64,000 nucleotides of DNA from Dyadobacter fermentans (GTDB lineage: Bacteria; Bacteroidota; Bacteroidia; Cytophagales; Spirosomataceae). Positions 8,926-19,000 of this stretch are shown here, in pieces. Position 1 is the first letter of the stretch, and each line of letters starts with the position of its first letter. Position numbers and translations under genes: made by a program. Below the pieces are notes generated by a model. That model did no database searches and was not told the DNA's origin. It saw only the letters and a list, made by a program, of their open reading frames with translations. The stretch lies in assembly GCF_019924045.1 (NCBI RefSeq), contig NZ_JAHXBN010000001.1, forward strand, positions 62,001 through 126,000, in the 5' to 3' direction.

Positions 8926-9768
8926 ATGACCCGCATTACATTACCCGCTATTCTATTATTATCTGTTGTTTTTAAAACCCACGCGCAAGTCGGACCGATC
9001 AGGAAAGAGTTTTTGAACCCGACCTCCAAAAATGTACTGGTAGCATCGCACCGGGCCGTGCATCACGAACTGCCGGAAAATTCGCTGCCCGCGATCAGGG
9101 AGGCGATCAGATTGGGCGTTGATATCATAGAAATTGATGTGAAGGTGAGTAAGGACGGTATACCAATGCTCATGCACGACGGCAAAGTGGATCGTACCAC
9201 GACCGGTAAGGGCAACCTGGAAACGCAAACCTTCGAGGCACTGCGGAAGCTACGCCTCGTTTCGAACGGCAAAGTCACGGAAGAAACGATCCCGACATTG
9301 GAAGAAGCGCTGGAAGTCGCAAAGGGCCGCATCCTGGTCGATCTGGACCTGAAAACCGACCAAATCGAAAAGGTTATTGCAGTTGTGAAAAAAGTGCGCG
9401 GAGAGGATTTTGTGTTCTTCTTCGATAGCGATTATGAAATTCTTTCCAAAGTAGACGCCGCATCTAAAAAATTCATGCTTATGCCGCGGGCCCATTCGCT
9501 GGCAATGGCGGATTCTGCATTAACACGCTTCAAGCCGGAAGTCATCCACATCGATGAGGATTTCTATACACCTGAGGTTACGAAGTTGATCAGGAGCAAA
9601 GGCGCGAGGGTTTGGATCAACGCATTAGGTAAGCCGGACGTAGAAATCAGAAAAGGGAATGCCCGGGAAGCGCTGAAAAGTCTCACCAAGGAAGGTGCCA
9701 ACATCATTCAGACCGACGAGCCGGAGAAGGTGATCCTGGCATTGAAAGAATTAGGATTACGACGCTAA
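8926..9768 (+). CDS. Glycerophosphodiester phosphodiesterase family protein
   Basis: Exported 280-aa GDPD-fold enzyme. The family hydrolyses glycerophosphodiesters to glycerol-3-phosphate and an alcohol, with a metal ion. Catalytic signature: SHR (H42, R43), PEN with E51, EIDV (E69, D71) and MHD with H84. All usual catalytic and metal residues are present. The signal peptide runs to about residue 20 (THAQ). It is the last gene of the plus-strand SusCD-linked cluster, 21 bp after the metallophosphoesterase and followed by a strong bidirectional terminator. With the ceramidase-like and phosphoesterase genes it supports a lipid headgroup or phosphodiester substrate. Confidence 0.9.
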   Translation: MTRITLPAILLLSVVFKTHAQVGPIRKEFLNPTSKNVLVASHRAVHHELPENSLPAIREAIRLGVDIIEIDVKVSKDGIPMLMHDGKVDRTTTGKGNLETQTFEALRKLRLVSNGKVTEETIPTLEEALEVAKGRILVDLDLKTDQIEKVIAVVKKVRGEDFVFFFDSDYEILSKVDAASKKFMLMPRAHSLAMADSALTRFKPEVIHIDEDFYTPEVTKLIRSKGARVWINALGKPDVEIRKGNAREALKSLTKEGANIIQTDEPEKVILALKELGLRR

Positions 9769-9777
9769 GTGATAAAA

Positions 9778-9814
9778 GAAATAGCCATTCTGAAATCTTC
9801 GGAATGGCTATTTC
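9778..9814. terminator. Bidirectional terminator between convergent genes
   Basis: A perfect 13-bp stem (9778-9790 with 9802-9814) with an 11-nt loop sits between the end of the glycerophosphodiesterase gene (plus) and the end of the membrane-protein gene (minus). Its A-rich left arm and T-rich right arm give U-rich ends on both strands. Confidence 0.8.
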
Positions 9815-9831
9815 GCTTTCTGCATTTGAAG

Positions 9832-11118
9832 CTATTCAAACCGCCTGTTAGCCCCGTTCAGCTCGCCGTGTGTACTGATAGCGACGGCGGTGAGGATAGC
9901 GAAAATGGCGACAATGAATATAAAGTTGACGGCCCATCGGCTGATATTCAGCCCGCGATCGGAGAACGATGCCTGCGTTTTTTTGACGAGTATGCCCAGT
10001 ATGGCCAAATTGAGGATGTAAAGGTATTGTTCGATGCGGTACAGGCTCATGAATGCGCAAGTAATAAGGATGCTGTAAATCGTATAGAGACCGAGGTTAA
10101 GGAAGAAGAATCGTTGGATATCCTCGTATTGGAGCTCCCAAAATGGTGTTTTTACCTGAATGTAATATTTAAATAAAGTATAACCTGCCAAAGCAAGCAC
10201 CAGCAGCAACGCCACCCATTGCACATAGGTGGTAACAACGGCCGCATCGGCCAGCGGATCAAAACTCCGGATTGTTTCTACCAGTCTCTCGGTTTTGAAG
10301 GATTGATCCCAAACGATGAACGGAATGACGAGCGTCAGAATGATAATGGGTGCGAGTAGTCGCGAGCGGGACGCCTTGGTGTCGGTGGTTTCCCATTCGG
10401 AAGTGAATGTGCCGTAGGCCATTCCCGCTCCGCCGAAAAAGCCGATCGAATATTCCATTACATTCCAGAAATTGAAATGAATGCCGGAAACGTTTCCCAT
10501 CACTTGCAGGAAGTTGCCGAACGCGAATCCGAAACCACCGCCTAGCCCGGCGAAAACGGCCAGCCTCATGGCAGAACGCTGCTTGTGACGGATCATATAC
10601 CAGAACAGCGCGACGGTCATACCGAAACAGGCAGCCCAGGCTTCCGAGCGCGGAGGGGTCATGAGCCAGCCGAGCTGTTCGATCAACAAATAGTAAAACA
10701 GGATGGCTCCCGCGGTCATTTCGGTGATCAGTTGCGGCCATTGCACGGGCTTTTCGCGCGAGGAGGCCAGTGTAAGCCCGAATAACCCGCCGCCGATCAG
10801 CCCGAACAGCCCGCCGATAATGCCGAGCATCAGAAATCCGTAATAAACATTCCCAAATTCGAGCCCGCGTGCGTAGCCGACCACTATACCGTAGCTGATA
10901 ATGCCCCCGATGCCCCAGCCTGCGGCAGAAGCCAATGCGAGCTGGAATGCTTTGGCGTACCAGTCTTTGCGTTTGGCGATGAGAACGATGCTTAATCCGC
11001 CAATGCCACCGGCCCATGCGGCGCCTTGCTCGTGTCCAAACTGGCCGCGTATGGCCCAGGCGGTGCCCAATGAGATGCCTGCAACGAGCAGGGCATAAAG
11101 TAATTGTCTGTTATTCAT
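9832..11118 (-). CDS. Polytopic inner membrane protein of unknown function
   Basis: A 428-aa, strongly hydrophobic protein with roughly ten to twelve membrane segments, many of them Gly-rich and small-residue-rich (for example GIIGGLFGLIGGGLFGL around residues 100-116). The N-terminus is the first membrane helix, and a conserved-looking AIRGQFGHEQGAAW segment follows at about residues 22-35. The last third has longer helices separated by short charged loops. I do not recognise a named family and assign no transport activity. It stands alone on the minus strand, convergent with the lipid-type locus through a shared terminator and divergent (154 bp) from the DegT-type aminotransferase. Confidence 0.75.
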   Translation of the reverse strand: MNNRQLLYALLVAGISLGTAWAIRGQFGHEQGAAWAGGIGGLSIVLIAKRKDWYAKAFQLALASAAGWGIGGIISYGIVVGYARGLEFGNVYYGFLMLGIIGGLFGLIGGGLFGLTLASSREKPVQWPQLITEMTAGAILFYYLLIEQLGWLMTPPRSEAWAACFGMTVALFWYMIRHKQRSAMRLAVFAGLGGGFGFAFGNFLQVMGNVSGIHFNFWNVMEYSIGFFGGAGMAYGTFTSEWETTDTKASRSRLLAPIIILTLVIPFIVWDQSFKTERLVETIRSFDPLADAAVVTTYVQWVALLLVLALAGYTLFKYYIQVKTPFWELQYEDIQRFFFLNLGLYTIYSILITCAFMSLYRIEQYLYILNLAILGILVKKTQASFSDRGLNISRWAVNFIFIVAIFAILTAVAISTHGELNGANRRFE

Positions 11119-11272
11119 GAACGGAATGCGACTAAGGGTTTGTGGGATAAATACTGGATTGTAGCCTAAAAAGGCTATAAACCACTCCCGGGGCAGGAGG
11201 GAATAGCCCGATTCGCTTTTGGGATAGTATTCCCGTTAAAAACGGACACGACATTTCCGGAAGACGAACCCC

Positions 11273-12496
11273 ATGAGCAGCAACAGAGCACAACTCGCTA
11301 TTAACGGTGGACCCAAAACCATCGAAAAGACATTTTCCTGGCCTATTTATGACGAAAATGAGGTGAATGCAGTCGCGGCGATCGTTGCGGGCGGCAAATG
11401 GGGTAACCCCGACTGCGGGGACGAGGTAGAGCGTTTCGAACGCGCGTTTGCGGATTATTGCGGGAGCAAGTATGCAATTACATGCGTCAATGGCTCGGTC
11501 TCGCTGCGGCTAGCGCTGATGGCGTGCGGCGTGAAACCCGGCGACGAGGTGATTGTGCCGCCTTACACTTTTATTACTACGGCTTCTTCGGTGATTGAAT
11601 GCAACTGCGTACCTGTTTTCGTGGATATCGATCCCGATAGTTACAATATCAGTCCCGAGGCCATTGAGGCGGCGATAACGTCGCGCACGAAAGTGATCAT
11701 CCCGGTGCATTTCGGCGGGCTGGCTTGCGATATGGATGCAATCATGGACATTGCACGACGGCATAACCTCAAAGTGATCGAAGACGCAGCGCACGGGCAC
11801 GGGGCCGAATACAGAGGTAAAAAGCTGGGTTCTATCGGGCACGTGGGTAGTTTCAGTTTCCAATCGTCCAAAAACCTGACGTCCGGCGAGGGCGGCATTG
11901 TCATCACCGACGACGATGATTTGTACGCGATGATGCATTCACTGCGCAACGTAGGCCGGATCGAGGGCGGGCAGTGGTATGAGCATTACAATCCGGGCTG
12001 CAATTACCGCATTACCCAAATGCAGGCTGTACTGCTCTCGGAACAGCTCAAACGCCTGGAAGAACAAACCCGGTGCAGGAATGCCAATGGTTTGTATTTG
12101 AATGATTTGTTAGAAAAAATAGAGGGGATTGCGCCTTTAAAACGCAACGACACCATCACGCTGCACGGCTATCACATTTATATATTCAAATACGATGCGA
12201 CGAAATTCGGAGGGCTGCCTAAGAGCGAATTTGCGGCGATGCTGGCGGCCGAAGGCGTGCCGAGTTTCAAGGGTTACCCGCACCCATTGTACAAGCAGCC
12301 GCTTTTCCAGAATAAAACCTTCCTGTGCTACGCCATTCCGGACAGTGCGGATTACAGCCAGACCTTCTGCCCGGTAGCAGAGCAGGCTTGCGATACGGAT
12401 GCGGTGTGGATTCTCCAACATGCCATGTTAGGCGAGAAGGAGGATATGGAAGCATTTGCCAGCGCAATCTTGAAAATTCAGGAGGCCGTCGGGTAG
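11273..12496 (+). CDS. DegT/DnrJ/EryC1/StrS-family PLP aminotransferase
   Basis: A 407-aa fold-type I PLP enzyme of the sugar aminotransferase family, which adds an amino group to keto-sugars or cyclitols, often for surface polysaccharides or glycosides. The Schiff-base lysine is K200 in SFQSSKNLTSGEGG, and EDAAHGHGA (D171, H174) supplies the residues that contact PLP. The substrate-domain NPGCNYRITQMQA motif is present near residue 245. The length is typical and the start ATG is well placed. No other sugar-nucleotide gene lies nearby, so its product cannot be named. Some family members act as regulators or dehydrating enzymes, but the intact Lys argues for an aminotransferase. Confidence 0.9.
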   Translation: MSSNRAQLAINGGPKTIEKTFSWPIYDENEVNAVAAIVAGGKWGNPDCGDEVERFERAFADYCGSKYAITCVNGSVSLRLALMACGVKPGDEVIVPPYTFITTASSVIECNCVPVFVDIDPDSYNISPEAIEAAITSRTKVIIPVHFGGLACDMDAIMDIARRHNLKVIEDAAHGHGAEYRGKKLGSIGHVGSFSFQSSKNLTSGEGGIVITDDDDLYAMMHSLRNVGRIEGGQWYEHYNPGCNYRITQMQAVLLSEQLKRLEEQTRCRNANGLYLNDLLEKIEGIAPLKRNDTITLHGYHIYIFKYDATKFGGLPKSEFAAMLAAEGVPSFKGYPHPLYKQPLFQNKTFLCYAIPDSADYSQTFCPVAEQACDTDAVWILQHAMLGEKEDMEAFASAILKIQEAVG

Positions 12497-12510
12497 CCCG
12501 AATGCCTCCT
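12480..12510. terminator. Possible terminator overlapping the end of the aminotransferase gene
   Basis: AGGAGGC (12480-12486) pairs with GCCTCCT (12504-12510), and an inner CGGG/CCCG pairing fills the middle. The stop codon lies inside the hairpin. It lies between the convergent aminotransferase and acetyltransferase genes, but no clear U-tract follows. Confidence 0.4.
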
Positions 12511-12521
12511 GCGCGATGTGC

Positions 12522-13037
12522 TTATAGCTCCTTCCGCATCATAATATCGGTCTGAATATCATCACCGAGCGTGAAAAGGTGTTTATCGAACTCCACAAAA
12601 CCATTCCGTTTGTAAAAGCCGATCGCGTTTTCATTCTCTTCCCACACGCCCAGCCACACATACGCGTACCTGCGCTCGCGGGCGATGTCGATGGCTTTGT
12701 TATAGAACAACTGTCCGACTTTCTGGCCCTGCCACGCCCGAAGCACATATATCCGCTCGATTTCCAATGCGGTATCATCTTTCAGCTCGCTTTGGGCAGG
12801 GCCGTGGTTTACTTTCAGGTAACCGACCAGTTGATCGCCATCGTAGGCCAGATGGAACTCCGAATCCGCATTGCTCAGCTCGGAAGCGACCTTCTCGACA
12901 CTGAACCCGGTTTTCAGGTAATGCGCCATGTTTTCCTCGGTATTGACCGAAGCGAACGATTCATAAAAAGTGTCTATTCCAATTTGTCTGACGGTTTCCA
13001 GATCGTTGATGGTCGCTTGAATAAGTTGTATTGGCAT
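12522..13037 (-). CDS. GNAT-family N-acetyltransferase (PaiA-like)
   Basis: A 171-aa acetyl-CoA-dependent N-acetyltransferase. Motif A, which binds the pyrophosphate of acetyl-CoA, is seen as IERIYVLRAWQGQKVGQLF (about residues 92-110). The C-terminal VWEENENAIGFYKRNGF (about 132-148) is motif B. The layout resembles PaiA-type spermidine/spermine acetyltransferases, but the substrate is not proven. Its ATG lies one base after the stop of the alpha-2-macroglobulin gene (TAA-C-ATG), which points to translational coupling with that 2,000-residue protein. Confidence 0.85.
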   Translation of the reverse strand: MPIQLIQATINDLETVRQIGIDTFYESFASVNTEENMAHYLKTGFSVEKVASELSNADSEFHLAYDGDQLVGYLKVNHGPAQSELKDDTALEIERIYVLRAWQGQKVGQLFYNKAIDIARERRYAYVWLGVWEENENAIGFYKRNGFVEFDKHLFTLGDDIQTDIMMRKEL

Positions 13038-13038
13038 G

Positions 13039-16000
13039 TTACTTGCTGGGTAATGCTTTTAATCTGACGCCCTCGCTATGGGCTGTGAACTCAGGCGCGT
13101 ACATGCATTGGATCGTCGTGATGCCGTTGCTGAAATCGCCCTCGTGTGTAATAAAAAGCGGATATTCGAACACATAAGTTCCTTTCCGCAAGGCATTGAA
13201 GAAGAAATTCGTACTCGCATCGCGCGTACTTTCATAGTACCCGAGGCCGCCCTGCCAGCGGTAGCCGCTCAGGACATTCACCGGTTCCAGTCCCGATGCG
13301 CGCATATCCTTCATATGCACATATTCCATACCCCGGTCGACGCGCAATTCGATGCGCACCTTAATTTTATCTCCTACCTTCACCGCCTCGCCTTCGCGCA
13401 CGGGCGTGAGGACCGGGCCGGAATCGGTGTTGGTTTCAACGAAAAGCTGCTTGGAGAGTTTCAGCGGCGTTTCGGCGAAAGTGATTTTGTCGAGGTCTTC
13501 GAAGTATTGCCAGTAGACGGCGCCCCAGGAGGGCAGGGAGGCGGCGCTCGAGCTGCCATTAACCACCACATCAATATTGCCCATCTGCGGGGCAATGTCC
13601 GTCGAGATTGTTTGTTTCATATAACCCGTACCGCGCTCCGTCTTTTGGTCTTTTGAGCTAACCTCGGTATTCCCGACACGGACCGTAGCCTGCGGGGATT
13701 CAGCCAACCAATCGCTTCCATTCAAAAGCAATGCATAACAAGCCTCTGCTGTGGCTTTGGTACTTTCCCAGCTGCTTGTCTGCTTGTTTTTGAGGAGCCA
13801 GGTTTTCAGTTCCCCAACGGTCTGTTGGTCATTACCGATTTCCTGAAATGCTTCAATAAGCAATGCCTGGCGCTCGATAGGCGCCTCATGCCACCACCAG
13901 CCGCGCTGATTGGTCTTCCAATACATGCCCAGTTCGTCATTTCTAACAGCCGTTTGCCGCAACGATTCCAGGATTTGGCTGGCTGTCTTTTCGTCTTTCG
14001 TTCGATGGCATATCAATGCGGTCATGCCTTGCAGCAGCTTGGGTTGCGAAATCCAGGTAAGCCTTGCCCGTTCGCGGTAGTATTCGTATGCCTTCTGGAC
14101 CGAGGCCGGGATTGGTTTTGTGAAAAAGCTCCGTGCATAGAGGTATTGTATTTCAACCGGGCCGGGGACGTATTGTTTCAGGTTCGATTTTGACTTGACA
14201 AGTCTGTCATAATCCTCCGCGATGCGTTTGTCGAGATAAGGCAGGGCCTTTTCAACAATTGCATTAATGTTTGCCAATTGTGCAGAAGGTAATGCATTGA
14301 TTTTCTGCAAATGGCCGATACCCGTAACAATATACTGCGTCATGTAGCGATCGTCCGGCCCGCCTTTGAACCACACAAAACCACCGTTCGGACTCTGCAT
14401 TTCCTGCAATTTGCGCATGGCTCCATTTAACTCGTTCTCCATTCTTACCAGGTCGAACAACAATGCGATATTTCGTTTTTGCTCCTCCTCGGTTTTAGCG
14501 GCCAGTACCCAGGGTGTTTCCTGGATCAATAACGATTTCAGTTCCTGGTTTTTAGCCAGATTACTCTGCAGTGCATCGGTACCTTTCCAGGATTTGAACA
14601 CTTGGGCAATCCGGGGCGACGCATTCACAATGTGCGAAGCCAGCGAGTTGGCATAGTAGCGGTTCCATGTTTGCTCAGCGCATTCATAAGGGTATTCCAT
14701 TAAATACGGAAGAGATTGCACCGCATACCACACCGGATTGCTGCTATACTCGACCGTTACTGACTGGTGCGCCAGCGTTTTGGATTTGGACGATGCCAGC
14801 AGTTTTTCAAAAGTAAAATGTTTTGTACCGTTTCCTTTCATCGATAGCGGCATACTCTCCGTCACCAGCATTCGGTTTGGAAGGACAGGCAGTATGTTTT
14901 CTTCTCCATCCGACAGGTTCCCGGCTTTCGCCACTGCCCGCCAGGTGATCATTTTGGTAAAACCTTTCGGTATTTCCAGTGTAAAAAATGTGGTGCTGCT
15001 TTGCCCGGCGGCAACTGAAAACGAGCTCGATGGCCTGTTGTTGTGGAACAGCTGATCCAGCGACTCATTCGTTTCAGAGTCAAACAACAAAAGCGAAACC
15101 TCTCCATTTGCGATTGCGCTGCCCAGGTTTGCCACTTTCACCGGGAAACTGATCCGATCGCCCTCGCGGAGGAAGCGGGGGGCATTGGGTTGCACCATAA
15201 GGTCTTTCTGCGTCACGATCTCTTTGCTGCTGTAACCTGATGCCAGCTCCTTCGTATGGGCGAATGCCTGGAATTTCCACCTCGTAAGCGCTTCCGGCAT
15301 GGCGAACGAGAAGGAGATATTGCCTTCACTGTCCGTTTTCAGATCGGGTAGGAAGAATGCGGTTTCGTTGAAGTTGGTGCGGACGGCCGGGGTCGGCTGT
15401 TTTTCAGCGGCTGCTTGTTGCTCGCTCTTATTGACGCCATACCCAACCTTCACCACTTCATTCGCATTAGGTTCGCCAAGCATCACACTCGAATCGGCCA
15501 TTTCTTCTGCGGCCATTGGAGCGGCGTTGGGTACGACGAGAGAGGCTTTGGCAACGCTTCGTAAATATCTCGCATTGCCACCTCCAACTCGAGAGCTTGG
15601 CCTATCATTGCGGAATCTGCCCAAGCCCCAAAGCAACTCATCGTACCTTTTGTCAAACGATTTGTATTCGTGAGACTCATCGTGTTCAATATCTGCTTTC
15701 GTATCGTCGAAATTCCCGCTGTCGGTCCAGCTGCCGAGGCCCATTTGTACGGGCCAGATATACGGTTTCCGCCATTGGTGTGGGTAAAACTGGTCGAGCG
15801 AGGCGTCGTACATGCTTCCGAGCATTTCGGCGGCAACTTGTTCCTTTTTATAGCCGCTGATTTTGACTTTCCACGTTTCCTTGCTGCCAGGCAGCGTCTT
15901 GTCGCGGAATGTCACATATTCGATTTTCAGGTCCTTGTTTGTCCAGGGCACCGAGATGCTCTCAGTATGGGCGTGAATGCGGTTATGTTTCACAAATACA

Positions 16001-19000
16001 TAGTCTACCTGAAATCCACCGCGGTCGGCTTCCGATGGTGTGTAATCAAATCTTTTCAATTCCTCGTTGAATGTAAGGAAGGAAAATCCGGCTGGGCCTG
16101 ATTTGCGGTTGGTTGAGCTGATTACGGATGCCTTACTCACCGAAGTGCCCAACATATAAAACCCTTTTTCATCCGGCTCGGTGGCTGTGGCAGGTGTCGC
16201 CGTCAGATATTGCGGATATGCGGGCTTCTTCGCGCCCGGCTCTTTGAGTTGCGGGAATTTTACCTCGGTCAGTTTTTCTCCGGCGGCATTCGTACTGTGG
16301 ATTTCGATTTGGTAGAAGCCAGCCGTAAGGTTGAATTCCGAAACCGGTACCGTGCTGCCGGGCTGCAATTGTACAGTTTTAGTAACCGGCGAGCCTGTTT
16401 TTTCCCAGTTTTCCATTTCCGTTTCACGATCGTACTCATCATGCGGAAAGTTGGTGATAAACTCATTTTTGGACATTACAAAAAGGTCCGGGCGCTCCCA
16501 ATAGCGGTTTCGGATGAGCCGGTTTTCAGGCATGATCCGCGTGATCCGGATGGTGGCTTCGGCCGGGGCAAACACACCTGCCAGGTTTTCGGTGCGGATA
16601 GTCAACGTTTTGAACTTACCGGCTTCCATTTCCGAAGGAATTTCGGCTTTCAAAACGTACGATTTGTAGCCGACCGAAATCGCCGTTTCGGCACTCCGCG
16701 TTTCGCCATTGTTATCAGTCACGTCGGCGTGGATGGTGTATTCAAATATGGGATCGGCCTTAGGATTAACTTTACGGTCGGGAATGGCGTCGAAATTGAC
16801 CTGGAACTGCCCTGATGCGTCGGTAACTGCTTCACCATGTGCGATTATCATCGGCTCTTCCGACACCCACCAGCGCTTCCGCGCCCATGCATACGGGAAG
16901 CGCGGTGCGCGCACGACCCGGTACTTCACCATCGCTCCGTCAATGGAGTTTCCGGCGTAGGCGATGGCTTTGCCCGTCACTTTAATAGCGTCATTTACCT
17001 TGTAAGTCGCTTTCAGTGTATCGAATTCGACTGCAAAACGAGGCCGTTTGTATTCTTCGACGTGAAAATCGACGCGGAAATTGTCCCGTACCTGAATGTA
17101 AAAATTACCCGTCAGCCCATTACCGGGAATGACAAACGAACCTGAAAAGCTTCCGAAGGCATTCACACGGTGTTTCGCTTCTGCAATGTGTTCGGCATTG
17201 GCATTGTAAAGCACTGCTGTAAATTCTTCCTGCTGGCTGTTAAGTACACCGCCGCCCTTTGCAACAATGCCTTTGTAATACACAGTCTGGCCCGGGCGAT
17301 ACAGGCTCCTGTCGGAAAACAGGTAAACACGCTCCTTGTCTTCATTGCTTGAAGGCATGGCGTCTTCATTGTAATAATACCGGTTCGTATTCTCCTGCAC
17401 AAACAGCCGGTCGTTTCCATACGTGATATCCAGCATGTGCTGTTCTCCGTAGTTCACTTGCCGGATGTGCGCCCGTTTGAAGTGCGCGTCCTTGTCGGCT
17501 GTAAGCAGGGCGCCTTTATTTTTGATATAGCTTCTCGTATTGTAGTCATAACGCTTTTGCCAAAGCTGCACTTTGGCGCCGGGCAATGGCTCGCCGGTTT
17601 CGCGGTTGAGGATAAAGAAATCATCCCCTTTCTGAATAAAACTGATGTCGGAAACGTAGCATATTGCTGCGCCCGTCAATGCGTTGGTCTGCCGGAAGTC
17701 CGGTGCAGTGCTGGCCAGGATAACGTACTCGCCAGATGGCAAGCCGTCGGCTTTCACTTCCACGGAATGCTCCTGGTGGTCTTGTTTGTCCGGAAGCGGC
17801 TGCTCCCACGATTTTTCGGGTTTTGCGGCGGCTAATGTCACCCATTTCGTGTTCTGCTGATCATCTTCGAGTTTTTTCCGCAAGAACTCATTGAGTTTGA
17901 TCACCCGGAAATACAGTTTGTTGAAGTTCCGGTATTTAACCAGCACCCGGAATGGCTTGCCAATGCTGTTGACCATTTCTACCGATAATACAAGGTTTTG
18001 GCGGGTAATCGTTTTGGAAAGATTGAATGCATTCACGCCGCCTTCTGAGTCGGGATTGTCGCGAACCACTTGCCGGCAAATTTCCAATGCCTTTACCCGC
18101 TCGAATTGCCCGGCCGAATCCCTACCCGGCTTGTATTGATCCGCTTTTTCATTGAGCCAGGCTGCTTTGAGATACCAGGCTTGCGCAGCGGCCGGTATCG
18201 TTTGGTATTGGTTCGCCACGTGATTGACCGCCATATAGTAAAGGTCGGCCTTATCAGGATGTACAGACTTTTGGTTCACGTATTGTAACCTCGCCAGATC
18301 GACGTCGATTAATGCAGCAGGATCTTTATCTTCGAGATGAAATGCGATCAGTTTCTGGTAAAGCAGCAATGCGTGGTATTCCAGCGAAGCGGAGTCCTTA
18401 GTTTCAAATTTCCTGTGTATGAAATCAGCCGCGGGGTCGAATGCGGACGCCGTATTGATTTCGAACGCGTATGCAGGTTTTTTGATGTTTCGTTCGTCGG
18501 AAGAGAAGTACTCCAATGCCCGAAATGCGAGTAAATCAAACAACGTCGAGCGTAGCTGGCGCATATTGCCTTTGGTAATGATTGCGTCGTAAACGTCCAG
18601 CCGGATTTTCTTTAATATGGCTTCGTCGCGTATAGATTCGAGGAACAATGCACCTATTTTCTGGTGAAGGTCCTCGGTTCCCCAGGTTGCAATGTCTTTT
18701 TTATCGAAAGTCACAGTGGCGGTGCGATTGTACAATTGCCAGCGGAAAGTCTGGTAATATGCGTAATATTCCGATGCCACCAGACTCGTGAGGATCGATC
18801 GGGTGGGACCGGTGCTAGACGCCATTTCCTGTTCGAGTTCTTGAATAGAGGCAATGGAGTTGTTCTCCCGGTTTTCGGCCTGCAATTGGGCCATATGTAC
18901 AGCCGCTTTAATGACTTGTGCATCCTGCTTTTCCTGCTTTGCGAGCCCGTATATTTTTTTCACTTGTTGAAGCGCATCCTGATCAAGCCCCTTGCCGATC

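Noticed and set aside
9769..10176. A 135-codon plus-strand frame directly after the glycerophosphodiesterase gene
   Set aside because: It begins with a GTG beside a terminator and lies opposite the coding strand of the membrane protein; no domain is visible.
10259..11017. A 252-codon frame overlapping the membrane-protein gene on the same strand
   Set aside because: It is an alternative frame full of Arg and His, typical of a frame shadow, while the main frame gives clean membrane helices.
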